A stretch of DNA of 64,000 bases. Origin: Pseudomonas mosselii. Its GTDB lineage: Bacteria; Pseudomonadota; Gammaproteobacteria; Pseudomonadales; Pseudomonadaceae. The notes under the pieces are model-generated. The model did not search any database and was not told where the DNA came from. It saw only the letters and a program-made list of their open reading frames with translations. The position numbers were made by a program, and so were the translations under genes. Positions within the stretch are counted from its first letter, which is position 1, and the number at the start of each line of letters is the position of its first letter. This document shows positions 1-8,288 of this stretch, piece by piece. The stretch covers positions 5,239,501 to 5,303,500 of the forward strand of contig NZ_CP081966.1 in assembly GCF_019823065.1 (NCBI RefSeq), read 5' to 3'.

Positions 1-781
1 CGGAGGCCTTCTCGGGAATCGCCCGGGTCACGAAGTTGATCACCCCGCCGACGTTCTGCGGGCCATAGCGCACGGAACCGGCGCCGCGCACCACGTCGAT
101 GCTGTCGAGGTTGCCCGAGGAGATCGGCGCCATCGACAGCTGCGGCTGGCCGTAAGGGGCGAAGGCCGCCGGGATGCCGTCGATCAGCACGGTCGAGCGC
201 GGCGACAGGCGCGAGGTAAGACCACGCACGCCGACGTTCAGCGACAGGTCGCTGCCACCGGTGCCGTTGGAGTCCTGCACCTGCACGCCGGGGATGCCGC
301 GCAGGGCATCGCGCACGTTCATCGTGCCCTTCTCCACCATCGCTTCGCGACGCACCACGGTACGAGCACCGGGATGATTCTGCACCACGCTCTGCTGGGC
401 GTCGCCCAGCCAGTCACCAACCACTTTCACATCGGTGGGCGCCAGCTCCAGGCTGCCGGTGGTCAGGGTGCCGGCGGCCTGGACCGGCTTGACCACCACG
501 GTGTCCGCGGACTGCTCGAAGGTCAGCCCGCTGCCTTGCAGCAGTTGCTGCAGGGCCTGCTCCGGCGCCAGGTTGCCGGACACCGCCGGGGCCTGCTTGC
601 CGTCCACCAGTTCGGGGCTGAAGAACAGCTGCAGGTGGGTCTGCTGACCCAGTTGCTTGAGTGCGCCCGCCAATGGCTGGGCCTGGATCTGGATGCTGTC
701 GGCGTAGCTGGTGCCGGCGGCGCTGACCGCCAGGGCCAGCGCCAGGCGGCGCAGCTGGAGAAGGGGCTTATTGTTGTTCAC
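1..781 (-). CDS. fecA: FecA-like TonB-dependent ferric citrate receptor, N-terminal part (cut by window edge)
   Basis: Outer-membrane TonB-dependent receptor with an N-terminal signalling domain. Reading the minus strand from a GTG at 781 gives a signal peptide ending near TSYA, an STN domain (IQAQPLAGALKQLGQQ, residues about 25-100), then the plug with VRDALRGIPGVQVQDSNG and VGVRGLTSRLSPRSTVLIDG. The plug run RLSPRSTVLIDGIP..YGQPQLSMAP..RYGPQNVGGVINFVTR closely resembles E. coli FecA. The gene continues beyond base 1, so the barrel is missing here. It lies downstream of fecI and fecR, the usual order for surface signalling: the STN domain contacts FecR, which activates FecI. The GTG has a weak ribosome binding site, and no ATG lies in frame just upstream. 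The substrate (ferric dicitrate) is inferred from similarity only. Confidence 0.88.
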   Translation of the reverse strand, partial: MNNNKPLLQLRRLALALAVSAAGTSYADSIQIQAQPLAGALKQLGQQTHLQLFFSPELVDGKQAPAVSGNLAPEQALQQLLQGSGLTFEQSADTVVVKPVQAAGTLTTGSLELAPTDVKVVGDWLGDAQQSVVQNHPGARTVVRREAMVEKGTMNVRDALRGIPGVQVQDSNGTGGSDLSLNVGVRGLTSRLSPRSTVLIDGIPAAFAPYGQPQLSMAPISSGNLDSIDVVRGAGSVRYGPQNVGGVINFVTRAIPEKAS

Positions 782-889
782 GTCTTCGAGGGGTCCTGAG
801 AGTCGGGATAAACGCCAACCGCATGCAAATGGAAATGCTTGGCAGTTGCAGCTGGCGGGGAAGACGAACGAACGGAAAAAAACCTGAAT

Positions 890-1873
890 TTATTTCAAAA
901 TAATTTCGCTGGAGCCATCCGGACGGGTCTTCACCTGCACCGGCAGGATGCTCGGCAGTGCGCGCAACAGTGCGTCCGGATCGTCGGTGCTAAAGGTGCT
1001 CGACAGCCGCAGCGCGGCGGCCTTGCCGGGTGCCACATGCAGCGGCTGGGCGCGGTAACGGGAGACTTCCACCACCACCTCGCTCAGCGGCGCGTTGTCG
1101 AACACCAGCTTGCCCTGGCGCCAGGCGGTCACGGCATTGGCGTCGACGGCATAGGGCGCGGCGACCTTGCCCTGGGCGTCGATGTGCGAACCCTGGCCGG
1201 CGCCGAGCAGCGCCAGCGATTCGGCCGCGCCCTGCACCTTCACCGAACCCTGTTCCACCGCCACGCGGGTGCTGCTCAAGTCCTGGCGCACATCGAAGCG
1301 GGTGCCGGTGACGGTGACTTCACCCTGGGCGGTGCTCACCACGAATGGCCGGCCACTGTCGTGGGCGACGATGAACATCGCCTCGCCCGCCTCCAGGCGC
1401 ACATGGCGACGCCCCGCAGAGAACATCACCTGCACCTGGGTGGCACTGTTGAGTTCCAGCCTTGAACCGTCCGGCAGTTCAACCTGACGCCGCTCGCCAT
1501 GGGCCGTGCTCAACGTGTCCTGATGGTTGAGCTGCTGGTACTGCCAACCTGTCCAGCCCAGCCCCAGCGCGGCCACTGCTACACCGGCCGCCAAGGCCTG
1601 GCGCAGCAGGCGGCGGCGCGCAAGCGGGCGCGCCGGCTCGGGCTGGCACAGCGCTTCGAGGCGTTGTCGGGGGATGAAATCGGCGGCGCGCCACAGCTGT
1701 ACCAGGCGCTGATACTCCTCGCGATGACGTGGGTGCTGCGCCAGCCAGGCCTGCAAGGCCTGCTGCACGGCGCTGTCATGCGGCGCCTCCTGGGCCCGGG
1801 CGAACCAGCTGGCCGCCTGCTCACCCACGGGGTCGGGCGCGTGCTGTCTGAACAATGGGGTCTCCTGACTCAT
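890..1873 (-). CDS. fecR: FecR-type transmembrane sigma-factor regulator
   Basis: Cytoplasmic-membrane regulator that carries the receptor signal to the FecI sigma factor. The N-terminal DUF4880-like part has ASWFARAQ and CQPEPARPLARRRLL; one membrane segment follows (LAAGVAVAALGLGWTGW, residues about 90-110), then the periplasmic FecR domain with TAHGERRQVELPDGSRLELNS and VTVTGTRFDVRQ. About 327 aa, close to the 317 aa of E. coli FecR. The ATG at 1873 (MSQETPLF) is preferred over an in-frame GTG at 1891; neither has a strong Shine-Dalgarno. The start lies inside the 3' end of fecI, so the two are translationally linked. A gap of about 110 bp separates it from fecA. Confidence 0.9.
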   Translation of the reverse strand: MSQETPLFRQHAPDPVGEQAASWFARAQEAPHDSAVQQALQAWLAQHPRHREEYQRLVQLWRAADFIPRQRLEALCQPEPARPLARRRLLRQALAAGVAVAALGLGWTGWQYQQLNHQDTLSTAHGERRQVELPDGSRLELNSATQVQVMFSAGRRHVRLEAGEAMFIVAHDSGRPFVVSTAQGEVTVTGTRFDVRQDLSSTRVAVEQGSVKVQGAAESLALLGAGQGSHIDAQGKVAAPYAVDANAVTAWRQGKLVFDNAPLSEVVVEVSRYRAQPLHVAPGKAAALRLSSTFSTDDPDALLRALPSILPVQVKTRPDGSSEIILK

Positions 1874-2351
1874 CTGGCCGACAGTGCTCACGCAGGTGTC
1901 GGAGCGTGCGGATCATATACTTTTCGACCATGTTCTTGGTCAAACCCATGCGCTCGGCGATCTCGGCCTGGGTCAGGCCCTCGAGTTTCTGCCAGATGAA
2001 CACCCGGCGGCAGTTGAGCGGCAACTCGGCCAACGCCCGCTCGACGCTGTCGGCCAGTTCCAGGGCTTGCACGTAGGCCTCCGGGTCGCTGCCATTGGCG
2101 GCGCCGTCGGCGAACGCCTCAAGTTCCAGTGCCTGGCGACGGTCCTCGCGGCGAAAGCCATCGACGGCAATGTTGCGGGCGGTCTGGTGCAGGTAGGCAC
2201 GCGGCTGCTCGACCTGCTCGCTCGGGTTTTCCAGAACCCGGACAAAGGCGTCGTGGGTGAGGTCCTCGGCCTGCTGACGACTGCGCAACTTGCGCGTCCA
2301 GGTGCCGATCAGCTCATGGTAGTGGTCGAGAAAGCCTTTGTGTCCGGACAC
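1821..2351 (-). CDS. fecI: FecI-family ECF RNA polymerase sigma factor
   Basis: ECF sigma factor of the iron-starvation class, about 176 aa (E. coli FecI 173 aa). Region 2 is at residues 8-80 (DHYHELIGTWTRKLRSRQQAEDL, HDAFVRVLE, YLHQTARNIAVDGFR) and region 4 at 110-165 (ELPLNCRRVFIWQKLEGLTQAEIAERMG, MVEKYMIRTLRHL). It should direct transcription of fecA once FecR is triggered by the loaded receptor. The start codon is a GTG at 2351 without an obvious Shine-Dalgarno; a Fur-box-like sequence lies about 40 bp upstream. The 3' end overlaps fecR by about 50 bp. Confidence 0.92.
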   Translation of the reverse strand: MSGHKGFLDHYHELIGTWTRKLRSRQQAEDLTHDAFVRVLENPSEQVEQPRAYLHQTARNIAVDGFRREDRRQALELEAFADGAANGSDPEAYVQALELADSVERALAELPLNCRRVFIWQKLEGLTQAEIAERMGLTKNMVEKYMIRTLRHLREHCRPDESGDPIVQTARARPRG

Positions 2352-3007
2352 GTTCGGGGTCGTCAGGGAGGCAGATGAGGTCGCGAATAGTAATGCTTCT
2401 CATAAATGACGGCAATTGGCCCTGCCTTGAGCCGACCAAGGGTGGTTTCCAGTGTCGGTAACAAAAAATTTATGACGAATTCAAAAAAAATGACGGGCGT
2501 CACACCGTGGCCATAAATATGAACACTCTCCGGAAAAAGCCCGTTCACCACACAACTCCGACAAACGGTCTTCTGCCGATTCTTCGGCTCTTTCTCGGCG
2601 AAAGCCAGCCAACATGCAAAGAACCCAGCTTTCAGCCGTTCGCGACCAGATCGCCACCTATTCCACAATTTTTAACGCTTGCGGCCTTTTCCGGAACATC
2701 CATGCCACGCACCGGTCGGTAATTGCAGCGGTGGAGCGTCGATACACGACGAACACCCCGGACCTGCCTGTTGATCTTGCGGTTTTCACATCCTAAAGTG
2801 CGCGCCGAACGTCCATGCTGGAAACGATCCATCCGGCTCAAGTACTGACGACGAGACAGCAAGGTCACCCGCCGCCCTTTCCCGGCACGGTTGACCTTTT
2901 TGCTTTCGGCGACATGCCTTGGGAAGTAGGCGAACCAAAGTGGGGATACGGAGGACGTTCAGTGTGCTGCCACTTATCTTTTCAGTTTGCCCATGGAGCC
3001 CTTGAGC
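2352..3007. other. Divergent intergenic region fecI / speC, with a putative sigma70 promoter
   Basis: This 656-bp gap is AT-richer than its surroundings. It holds the Fur-like site for fecI and a good sigma70-like promoter for speC: TTGATC at 2771-2776 and TAAAGT at 2794-2799 with a 17-bp spacer. That promoter implies a speC leader of roughly 200 nt. An open frame on the minus strand at 2363-2668 crosses the fecI promoter region and resembles no protein family I know, so it is not called. No convincing RNA gene was seen. Confidence 0.5.
2386..2409 (-). promoter_or_regulatory. Fur-box-like operator upstream of fecI
   Basis: The forward strand reads TAGTAATGCTTCTCATAAA in an AT-rich patch about 40 bp upstream of the fecI start. 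It shares the AATG...TCAT dyad with the Fur consensus GATAATGATAATCATTATC. A related string, TAACGCTTCTCA, sits in front of piuA in this window. Repression by Fe-Fur under iron sufficiency is inferred from this match and from the usual regulation of fecI genes. Confidence 0.6.
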
Positions 3008-4171
3008 ATGTCGATCCAGGTCGAAGACTACTTTGCGCGTGACACCTTCCAGAAGATGAAGGCGTTCGCCGACAAGCAGGAAACCCCGTTCGTACTCATC
3101 GATACCCAGATGATCAGCCAGGCCTATGACGACCTGCGCGCCGGTTTCGAATTCGCCAAGGTCTACTACGCGGTCAAGGCCAACCCGGCGGTCGAGATCA
3201 TCGACCTGCTCAAGGAGAAAGGCTCGAGCTTCGACATCGCCTCGATCTACGAGCTGGACAAGGTGCTGGGCCGTGGCGTCAGCCCCGACCGTATCAGCTA
3301 CGGCAATACCATCAAGAAGTCCAAGGACATCCGCTACTTCTTCGAGAAAGGCGTGCGCCTGTACGCCACCGACTCCGAAGCCGACCTGCGCAACATTGCC
3401 AAGGCCGCGCCGGGCTCGAAGGTCTATGTGCGCATCCTCACCGAAGGTTCCACCACCGCCGACTGGCCGCTGTCGCGCAAGTTCGGCTGCCAGACCGACA
3501 TGGCCATGGACCTGCTGATCCTCGCCCGCGACCTGGGCCTGGTGCCTTACGGCATCTCCTTCCACGTCGGCTCCCAGCAGCGCGACATCAGCGTGTGGGA
3601 CGCGGCCATCGCCAAGGTCAAGGTGATCTTCGAGCGCCTGAAGGAAGAAGACGGCATCGAACTGAAGCTGATCAACATGGGCGGTGGCTTCCCGGCCAAC
3701 TACATCACCCGTACCAACAGCCTCGAGACCTACGCCGAGGAAATCATCCGCTTCCTCAAGGAAGACTTCGGCGACGACCTGCCGGAAATCATCCTCGAGC
3801 CTGGCCGCTCGCTGATCGCCAACGCCGGCATCCTGGTCAGTGAAGTGGTGCTGGTGGCGCGCAAGTCGCGCACCGCGGTCGAGCGCTGGATCTACACCGA
3901 CGTGGGCAAGTTCTCCGGCCTGATCGAAACCATGGACGAGGCGATCAAGTTCCCGATCTGGACCGAGAAGAAAGGCGAGACCGAGGAAGTGGTGATCGCC
4001 GGCCCGACCTGCGACAGCGCCGACATCATGTACGAGAACTACAAGTACGGCCTGCCGCTGAACCTGGCGATCGGCGATCGCCTGTACTGGCTGTCCACCG
4101 GTGCCTACACCACCAGCTACAGCGCGGTGGAGTTCAACGGCTTCCCGCCGCTGAAAGCCTACTACCTGTAA
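3008..4171 (+). CDS. speC: Ornithine/lysine decarboxylase, alanine-racemase-fold type
   Basis: PLP-dependent decarboxylase making putrescine (or cadaverine) from ornithine (or lysine), the first step of polyamine synthesis; cytoplasmic. The protein is 387 aa, the length expected for the Pseudomonas group IV enzyme and about half that of E. coli SpeC. The PLP lysine lies in YYAVKANP (residues about 50-57), the glycine-rich phosphate-binding run is LINMGGGFP, the family motif EPGRSLIANAG is present, and the second active-site cysteine is in GPTCDSAD near the C-terminus. The start is the ATG at 3008 (MSIQVEDYF) with GGAG 9 nt upstream; longer in-frame starts from 2987 lack one. A strong hairpin terminator follows at once. 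Substrate preference cannot be read from sequence. Confidence 0.93.
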   Translation: MSIQVEDYFARDTFQKMKAFADKQETPFVLIDTQMISQAYDDLRAGFEFAKVYYAVKANPAVEIIDLLKEKGSSFDIASIYELDKVLGRGVSPDRISYGNTIKKSKDIRYFFEKGVRLYATDSEADLRNIAKAAPGSKVYVRILTEGSTTADWPLSRKFGCQTDMAMDLLILARDLGLVPYGISFHVGSQQRDISVWDAAIAKVKVIFERLKEEDGIELKLINMGGGFPANYITRTNSLETYAEEIIRFLKEDFGDDLPEIILEPGRSLIANAGILVSEVVLVARKSRTAVERWIYTDVGKFSGLIETMDEAIKFPIWTEKKGETEEVVIAGPTCDSADIMYENYKYGLPLNLAIGDRLYWLSTGAYTTSYSAVEFNGFPPLKAYYL

Positions 4172-4177
4172 TGCACA

Positions 4178-4203
4178 ACGGGGCCGCAAGGCCCCGTTTT
4201 CAA
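4178..4203 (+). terminator. Rho-independent terminator of speC
   Basis: Perfect 8-bp stem ACGGGGCC / GGCCCCGT with a GCAA loop, followed by TTTTC, seven bases past the speC stop codon. Confidence 0.88.
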
Positions 4204-4207
4204 TTCC

Positions 4208-4272
4208 ATCGCGGGGCAAGCCCGCTCCCACGCCTGTGGTGAAGACCCGTGGGAGCGGGCTTGCCCCGCGAT
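4208..4272. repeat. Inverted REP pair between convergent genes
   Basis: Two perfect 25-bp arms (4208-4232 and 4248-4272) around a 15-nt loop. The arms contain GCGGGGCAAGCCCGCTCCCA, the repetitive extragenic palindrome common in P. putida genomes. The pair lies between convergent speC and the Sel1 gene and could act as a bidirectional transcription barrier. Its arms differ at only one position from those at 10856-10909. Confidence 0.88.
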
Positions 4273-4291
4273 ATGACCGGAACGGACATAC

Positions 4292-5041
4292 TCAAGTACC
4301 GCGCAGTTCGATCTCTTCGGCATAGCGCGCCGCATGGGCCATCAGCGCCGGCCCCGCCCCCTGCAACGTCACCAGCGCACTGCGCAGGAAATTCAGGTTG
4401 CCCTCGACCCTGGCCCGTTCCAGCCATGGCCCGGCCTCCCCGATCTCCCCCCGCTCGGCCAGCACCAGCGCCAGGCTGAACATCCCGCGAAAATCCCCGG
4501 CCTCGGCCGAACGCCGATACCAGCGCACGGCCCGGGCAGGGCTTGGCGCGGTGGCAATGCCCTGCTCCAGGTAGCGCCCATACAGGTTCATCGACTTGGC
4601 ATGCCCCAGCTGTGCGGCTTTCTCGTAGCACATCAACGCCTGGGCCTGGTCGGCCGGCACCCCGCGCCCGGTGGCCAGCAGGTTGGCCAGGTTGTACATC
4701 CCCCAGTCCAGGCCGGCGTCGGCCGCACGGGCATAGTGAATGGCCGACTGCGCCAGATCCACCTCGCCGCCCCAGCCGTGCTCCAGGCACCGGCCGAGCA
4801 TGTTGTGCGCCATGGCGCTGCCGCCCTGGGCGGCGATGGCGAACCAACGGCGGGCCACACCGGCATCTTCTTCGATACCGCGCCCATCGAGCAGAATCTG
4901 CCCGAGCAGCAACTGCGCCTCGACCACCCCCTGCCCCGCCGCCGCGAGGATCGCCTGGGCGGCCTGACCCGGGCTGTGTTCGAGCATCGCCTGCAACCCG
5001 GCCACATCCACCACATCCTCACGACGCAACTGATAGGACAC
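4292..5041 (-). CDS. Sel1-repeat (TPR-like) protein linked to piuC
   Basis: A 249-aa protein built of Sel1-like repeats: AQLLLGQILLDGRGIEEDAGVARRWF, AHNMLGRCLEHGWGGEVDLAQSA, GMYNLANLLATGRGVPAD and SMNLYGRYLEQGIATAPSPARAVRWYRRSA cover residues about 40-200. There is no signal peptide or membrane segment, so it is probably a cytoplasmic protein-protein adaptor. It starts with GTG at 5041, three bases after the piuC stop, which implies translational coupling. A Sel1 gene sits in the same place beside piuC in other pseudomonads as I recall, suggesting a role with the iron-uptake system, but its function is not known to me. Confidence 0.85.
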   Translation of the reverse strand: MSYQLRREDVVDVAGLQAMLEHSPGQAAQAILAAAGQGVVEAQLLLGQILLDGRGIEEDAGVARRWFAIAAQGGSAMAHNMLGRCLEHGWGGEVDLAQSAIHYARAADAGLDWGMYNLANLLATGRGVPADQAQALMCYEKAAQLGHAKSMNLYGRYLEQGIATAPSPARAVRWYRRSAEAGDFRGMFSLALVLAERGEIGEAGPWLERARVEGNLNFLRSALVTLQGAGPALMAHAARYAEEIELRGT

Positions 5042-5044
5042 GGC

Positions 5045-5725
5045 TCAGACCTCGGCCCAGCGGCGCAGCAGGTTGTGATAGGTGCCGGTCAGTTGCAGCA
5101 GCGACGGATGCTCGGGCACATCGGCAGTGAGCTGGCGGACCGCGTTGTCCATCTCGAACAGCAAGGTGCGCTGGCTGTCTTCGCGCACCAGGCTCTGGGT
5201 CCAGAAGAACGCCGCATAGCGCGCACCGCGGGTGACCGGGTTGACCTTGTGCAGGCTGGTGCCGGGGTACAGCACCATGTCGCCGGCGGCCAGCTTGACC
5301 TCGCGCACGCCATAGGTGTCCTGGATCACCAGCTCGCCGCCGTCGTAGCTGTCCGGATCGCTGAGGAACAGCGTCGAGGACAGGTCGGTGCGCACCCGCT
5401 CCGGGCTGCCCTTGGGCTGGCGCAGGGCGTTGTCGATGTGGAAATCGAAATTGCCCCCTTCGCGGTAACAGTTAATCAGCGGCGGGAACACCTTGTGCGG
5501 CAGCGCCGCCGACATGAACAACGGGTTGCGCCACAGCCGCTCGATCAACGCACTGCCAATCTCCTTGGCCAGCGCATGGCCCTCGGGCAACTGCAGGTTG
5601 TGTTTGGCCTTGGCCGACTGGTACCCCGCGGTGATCTTGCCGTCGGCCCAGTCGGCCTGCTCCAGGGCCTCGCGGATGCGCGAGATCTCATCGGCGTCGA
5701 ACAGCCCGGGAATGTGAAGCAGCAT
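5045..5725 (-). CDS. piuC: PKHD-type Fe(II)/2-oxoglutarate-dependent hydroxylase PiuC
   Basis: 2-Oxoglutarate and Fe(II)-dependent dioxygenase of the PiuC (PKHD, prolyl-4-hydroxylase-like) family, about 226 aa. The iron-binding triad is visible as H..D in FDFHIDNA (residues about 95-102) and the distal H in TSLHKVNPV (about 157-165), with the 2-oxoglutarate-binding arginine in [10 protein letters not shown]. The start is the ATG at 5725 ([11 protein letters not shown]), which matches the family N-terminus; an ATG at 5749 would add eight residues. It is divergent from the receptor gene piuA and followed directly by the Sel1 gene. Its substrate in siderophore uptake is not established. Confidence 0.92.
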   Translation of the reverse strand: MLLHIPGLFDADEISRIREALEQADWADGKITAGYQSAKAKHNLQLPEGHALAKEIGSALIERLWRNPLFMSAALPHKVFPPLINCYREGGNFDFHIDNALRQPKGSPERVRTDLSSTLFLSDPDSYDGGELVIQDTYGVREVKLAAGDMVLYPGTSLHKVNPVTRGARYAAFFWTQSLVREDSQRTLLFEMDNAVRQLTADVPEHPSLLQLTGTYHNLLRRWAEV

Positions 5726-5830
5726 GGCGGCGGCACCAGATATGACCATAGGAGCGTCAATGATATTGATTCACTTTTACCTACCACAAGCCCCTTTATT
5801 CATGGCACGACGGATGAGACCGCAAAAACC

Positions 5831-5908
5831 GTAAGGCAAAATTGTAAAGAATGTAAATTTCTGGCGAATGGTAACGCTTCTCAATTGTTCCTTACATTCG
5901 CTTACATT
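5831..5908. promoter_or_regulatory. piuC/piuA divergent control region: Fur-like box and flanking GTAA/TTAC repeats
   Basis: A Fur-box-like core (AATGGTAACGCTTCTCAATT, 5867-5886) resembles the one before fecI. It is flanked by GTAAAGAATGTAAA (5844-5857) on the left and by a direct repeat CTTACATT-N2-CTTACATT (5891-5908) on the right; the two sides are roughly inverted copies. Paired half-sites with about one helical turn between them are typical of OmpR/PhoB-type response regulators. Iron control by Fur is likely; the second regulator is inference. Confidence 0.5.
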
Positions 5909-5948
5909 AACATCCACGGCCTTCATACCTTGGGGAAGGTCTACAACA

Positions 5949-8186
5949 ATGCGTCACGTGCCATCTGCTGTGAGTTCACCACGTCTGCTCGCCTCCGCCA
6001 TCGGCGTTGCCGTCACCGCCGCCGCTTCACAAGGGGCGCTGGCTGCCGAGCAGAGCACGGATGCCGTCATCTCGCTGGACGCCACCAGCGTGAATGCGAC
6101 GCAGGATGCCACCACCTACAAGTCGGACACGGCCAGCTCGAAGAAGTACACGGCTCCCCTGCGTGAAACGCCGAAGAGTGTCACTGTCATCCCGCAGCAG
6201 GTCATCCGTGACACCGGGGCTACCACCCTGGTGGACGCATTGCGCACGACCCCAGGCATCACCTTCGGTGCGGGCGAGGGCGGCAACCCCGCAGGTGATC
6301 GACCGATCATCCGCGGCTTCAATGCCGAAAGCGATGTGTTCGTCGACGGCATGCGTGATGTCGCCTCGCAAAGCCGCGAAATTTTCAACGTCGAGTCGGT
6401 CGAAGTGAGCAAAGGCCCCGGTTCGGCCTTTACCGGCGCCGGCTCCACTGGCGGCAGTCTGAACCTGGTCACCAAGACTGCAAAATTGGGTGATGCTTAC
6501 AATGGCGGCTTCACCTGGGGCAGCGACCAGACCAAGCGCACGACCCTGGACCTGAACAAGCAGTTGACCGACAGCTCGGCCTTTCGCCTGAACCTGATGA
6601 AGCACGAGGCCAATGTCGCCGGTCGTGACGATGTGGATGTCAGTCGCTGGGGCGTTGCCCCCTCCTTTGCCTTCGGCCTGGGCACCGATACCCGGGTCAC
6701 GGTGGGTTACTACCATCTCAAGACCGACGATATGCCGGACTACGGCATCCCGCTGAACCGCAGTGCCACGCGCAGCAAGTACAACGTGGACGGGCCGGCA
6801 CATGTCGATCGCGACAACTTCTATGGCCTGAACGGTCGCGACTATCGCAAGACCAGCAACGACAGTGGCACCTTGCGCATCGAACATGACCTGAACGACA
6901 ACCTGACACTGTCCAACAGCTTGCGCATGTCGCGCTCGACGCTCGACTACATCGTCACCAACCCTGATGACAGCAAGGGCAACGTTGCCAACGGCACAGT
7001 CTATCGCTCCACCAAGAACCGCAACTCCACCTCCAAGGGTTGGGTCAACCAGACCGACCTGAGTGCCAAGTTCAACACAGGCTTCATCGAACACAGCCTG
7101 GTCACTGGCCTGGAGTTCACCTACAGCGACACCCACAACCGTGGCTATGTGATCACCTCCGCCGCGGGAACCGGCACGACCTGCAACCCCGCGCTGCTCG
7201 CCTCCGGCGATTGCACCAGCCTGTACGATCCCTCCCCGGACGATAGCTGGTCGGGCACCATCACCGACAGTCCGGCCTACACCGACACCGACACCAAGAC
7301 CAGCGCCGCCTATGTCTTCGACACCCTCACGTTCAATGAACAGTGGTCGCTGAACCTCGGCCTGCGCTACGACGACTACCAGACCAAGTCCAGCGGCTAC
7401 AGCACCGGCGGTCGAGGCTCGGTGGCCGGCGACTTCTCCCGTGAAAACAATGCGCACCTGTGGAACTACCAAGTGGGTGTGGTCTACAAGCCCCTGCCAA
7501 ACGGCAGCGTCTACGCGGCCTGGTCGACGTCCAGCAACCCGTCGGGTGAATCCAGCGGCAACGGTGGCCTGGAACTGGCCGCCAACAACAGCAATCTTGA
7601 TCCGGAACGCAATCGCAACTACGAAATAGGCACCAAGTGGGACTTCTTCGACGAGAACCTCTCGCTCACTGCCGCACTGTTCCGTACCGACAAGACCAAC
7701 GCACGGGTCACCGACCCTGACAATGCGACGTACCAGGTGCTCGATGGTGAGCAGCGAGTCCAGGGGCTGGAGCTGACCTACGCCGGTAACCTGACCAGCA
7801 AGTGGAAGGTCTACGGCGGTTACACCTACATGGAGAGCGAGATCGTCAAGACCACCACGGCAGCGAACCAAGGCAACCATATGCCGAGTACGCCGCGGAA
7901 CAACTTCACCTTCTGGTCGACCTACGACATCGTGCCGCAGCTGACCCTCGGTGCTGGCGCGACCTTCGTCGACGCCCGCTTCGGTGACGAGGCGAACTCC
8001 GTCGAAGTACCGTCCTACTGGCGCTACGATGCCATGGCGACCTATCGCCTGACCAAGAATGTGGACCTGCAGCTGAACCTGCAGAACCTGACGGACAAAC
8101 GCTACTTCGACCAGGTGTTCTCGACCCACTACGCCCATGTGGCCGCTGGCCGCACTGCCTTGATGAGCGCCAACTTCCACTTCTGA
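5949..8186 (+). CDS. piuA: TonB-dependent catecholate siderophore receptor PiuA/Fiu-like
   Basis: Outer-membrane siderophore receptor, 745 aa, without an STN signalling domain. Signal peptide residues 1-33 (LLASAIGVAVTAAASQGALA/AEQ), then the plug with KKYTAPLRETPKSVTVIPQQ (TonB box region) and DALRTTPGITFGAGEGGNP, DRPIIRGFN, VEVSKGPGSAFTGAGSTGG. The beta barrel ends in the canonical terminal aromatic F (SANFHF). The start is the ATG at 5949; upstream in-frame codons from 5868 run through the Fur-like site. Piu-type receptors take up catecholate siderophores and their antibiotic conjugates. A strong terminator follows, then piuB. Confidence 0.92.
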   Translation: MRHVPSAVSSPRLLASAIGVAVTAAASQGALAAEQSTDAVISLDATSVNATQDATTYKSDTASSKKYTAPLRETPKSVTVIPQQVIRDTGATTLVDALRTTPGITFGAGEGGNPAGDRPIIRGFNAESDVFVDGMRDVASQSREIFNVESVEVSKGPGSAFTGAGSTGGSLNLVTKTAKLGDAYNGGFTWGSDQTKRTTLDLNKQLTDSSAFRLNLMKHEANVAGRDDVDVSRWGVAPSFAFGLGTDTRVTVGYYHLKTDDMPDYGIPLNRSATRSKYNVDGPAHVDRDNFYGLNGRDYRKTSNDSGTLRIEHDLNDNLTLSNSLRMSRSTLDYIVTNPDDSKGNVANGTVYRSTKNRNSTSKGWVNQTDLSAKFNTGFIEHSLVTGLEFTYSDTHNRGYVITSAAGTGTTCNPALLASGDCTSLYDPSPDDSWSGTITDSPAYTDTDTKTSAAYVFDTLTFNEQWSLNLGLRYDDYQTKSSGYSTGGRGSVAGDFSRENNAHLWNYQVGVVYKPLPNGSVYAAWSTSSNPSGESSGNGGLELAANNSNLDPERNRNYEIGTKWDFFDENLSLTAALFRTDKTNARVTDPDNATYQVLDGEQRVQGLELTYAGNLTSKWKVYGGYTYMESEIVKTTTAANQGNHMPSTPRNNFTFWSTYDIVPQLTLGAGATFVDARFGDEANSVEVPSYWRYDAMATYRLTKNVDLQLNLQNLTDKRYFDQVFSTHYAHVAAGRTALMSANFHF

Positions 8187-8200
8187 TGCAGCAGCACCAG

Positions 8201-8230
8201 GCCCCGTTCATTCGCTTGAACGGGGCTTTT
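8201..8230 (+). terminator. Rho-independent terminator of piuA
   Basis: Stem GCCCCGTTCA / TGAACGGGGC (10 bp) around a short loop, followed by TTTT, 15 bp past the piuA stop. piuB starts about 60 bp downstream, so it probably has its own promoter or is read by read-through. Confidence 0.88.
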
Positions 8231-8288
8231 GCGTATCAAGGCATAATGCACGCCGCGCAGTCCCTGGCGGCAATACAAGGTAATCGAT

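Noticed and set aside
2363..2668. Possible 101-codon gene upstream of fecI
   Set aside because: Covers the Fur-like site and fecI promoter region, no ribosome binding site or known family; composition looks intergenic.
2786..4231. Long open frame on the minus strand opposite speC (481 codons)
   Set aside because: It mirrors the codon structure of a well-supported decarboxylase gene and shows no family motif; such antisense frames are common in GC-rich DNA.
6027..8180. 717-codon open frame opposite piuA
   Set aside because: Exact shadow of the receptor gene, biased to Val, Gly, Ala and His, no recognisable domain.
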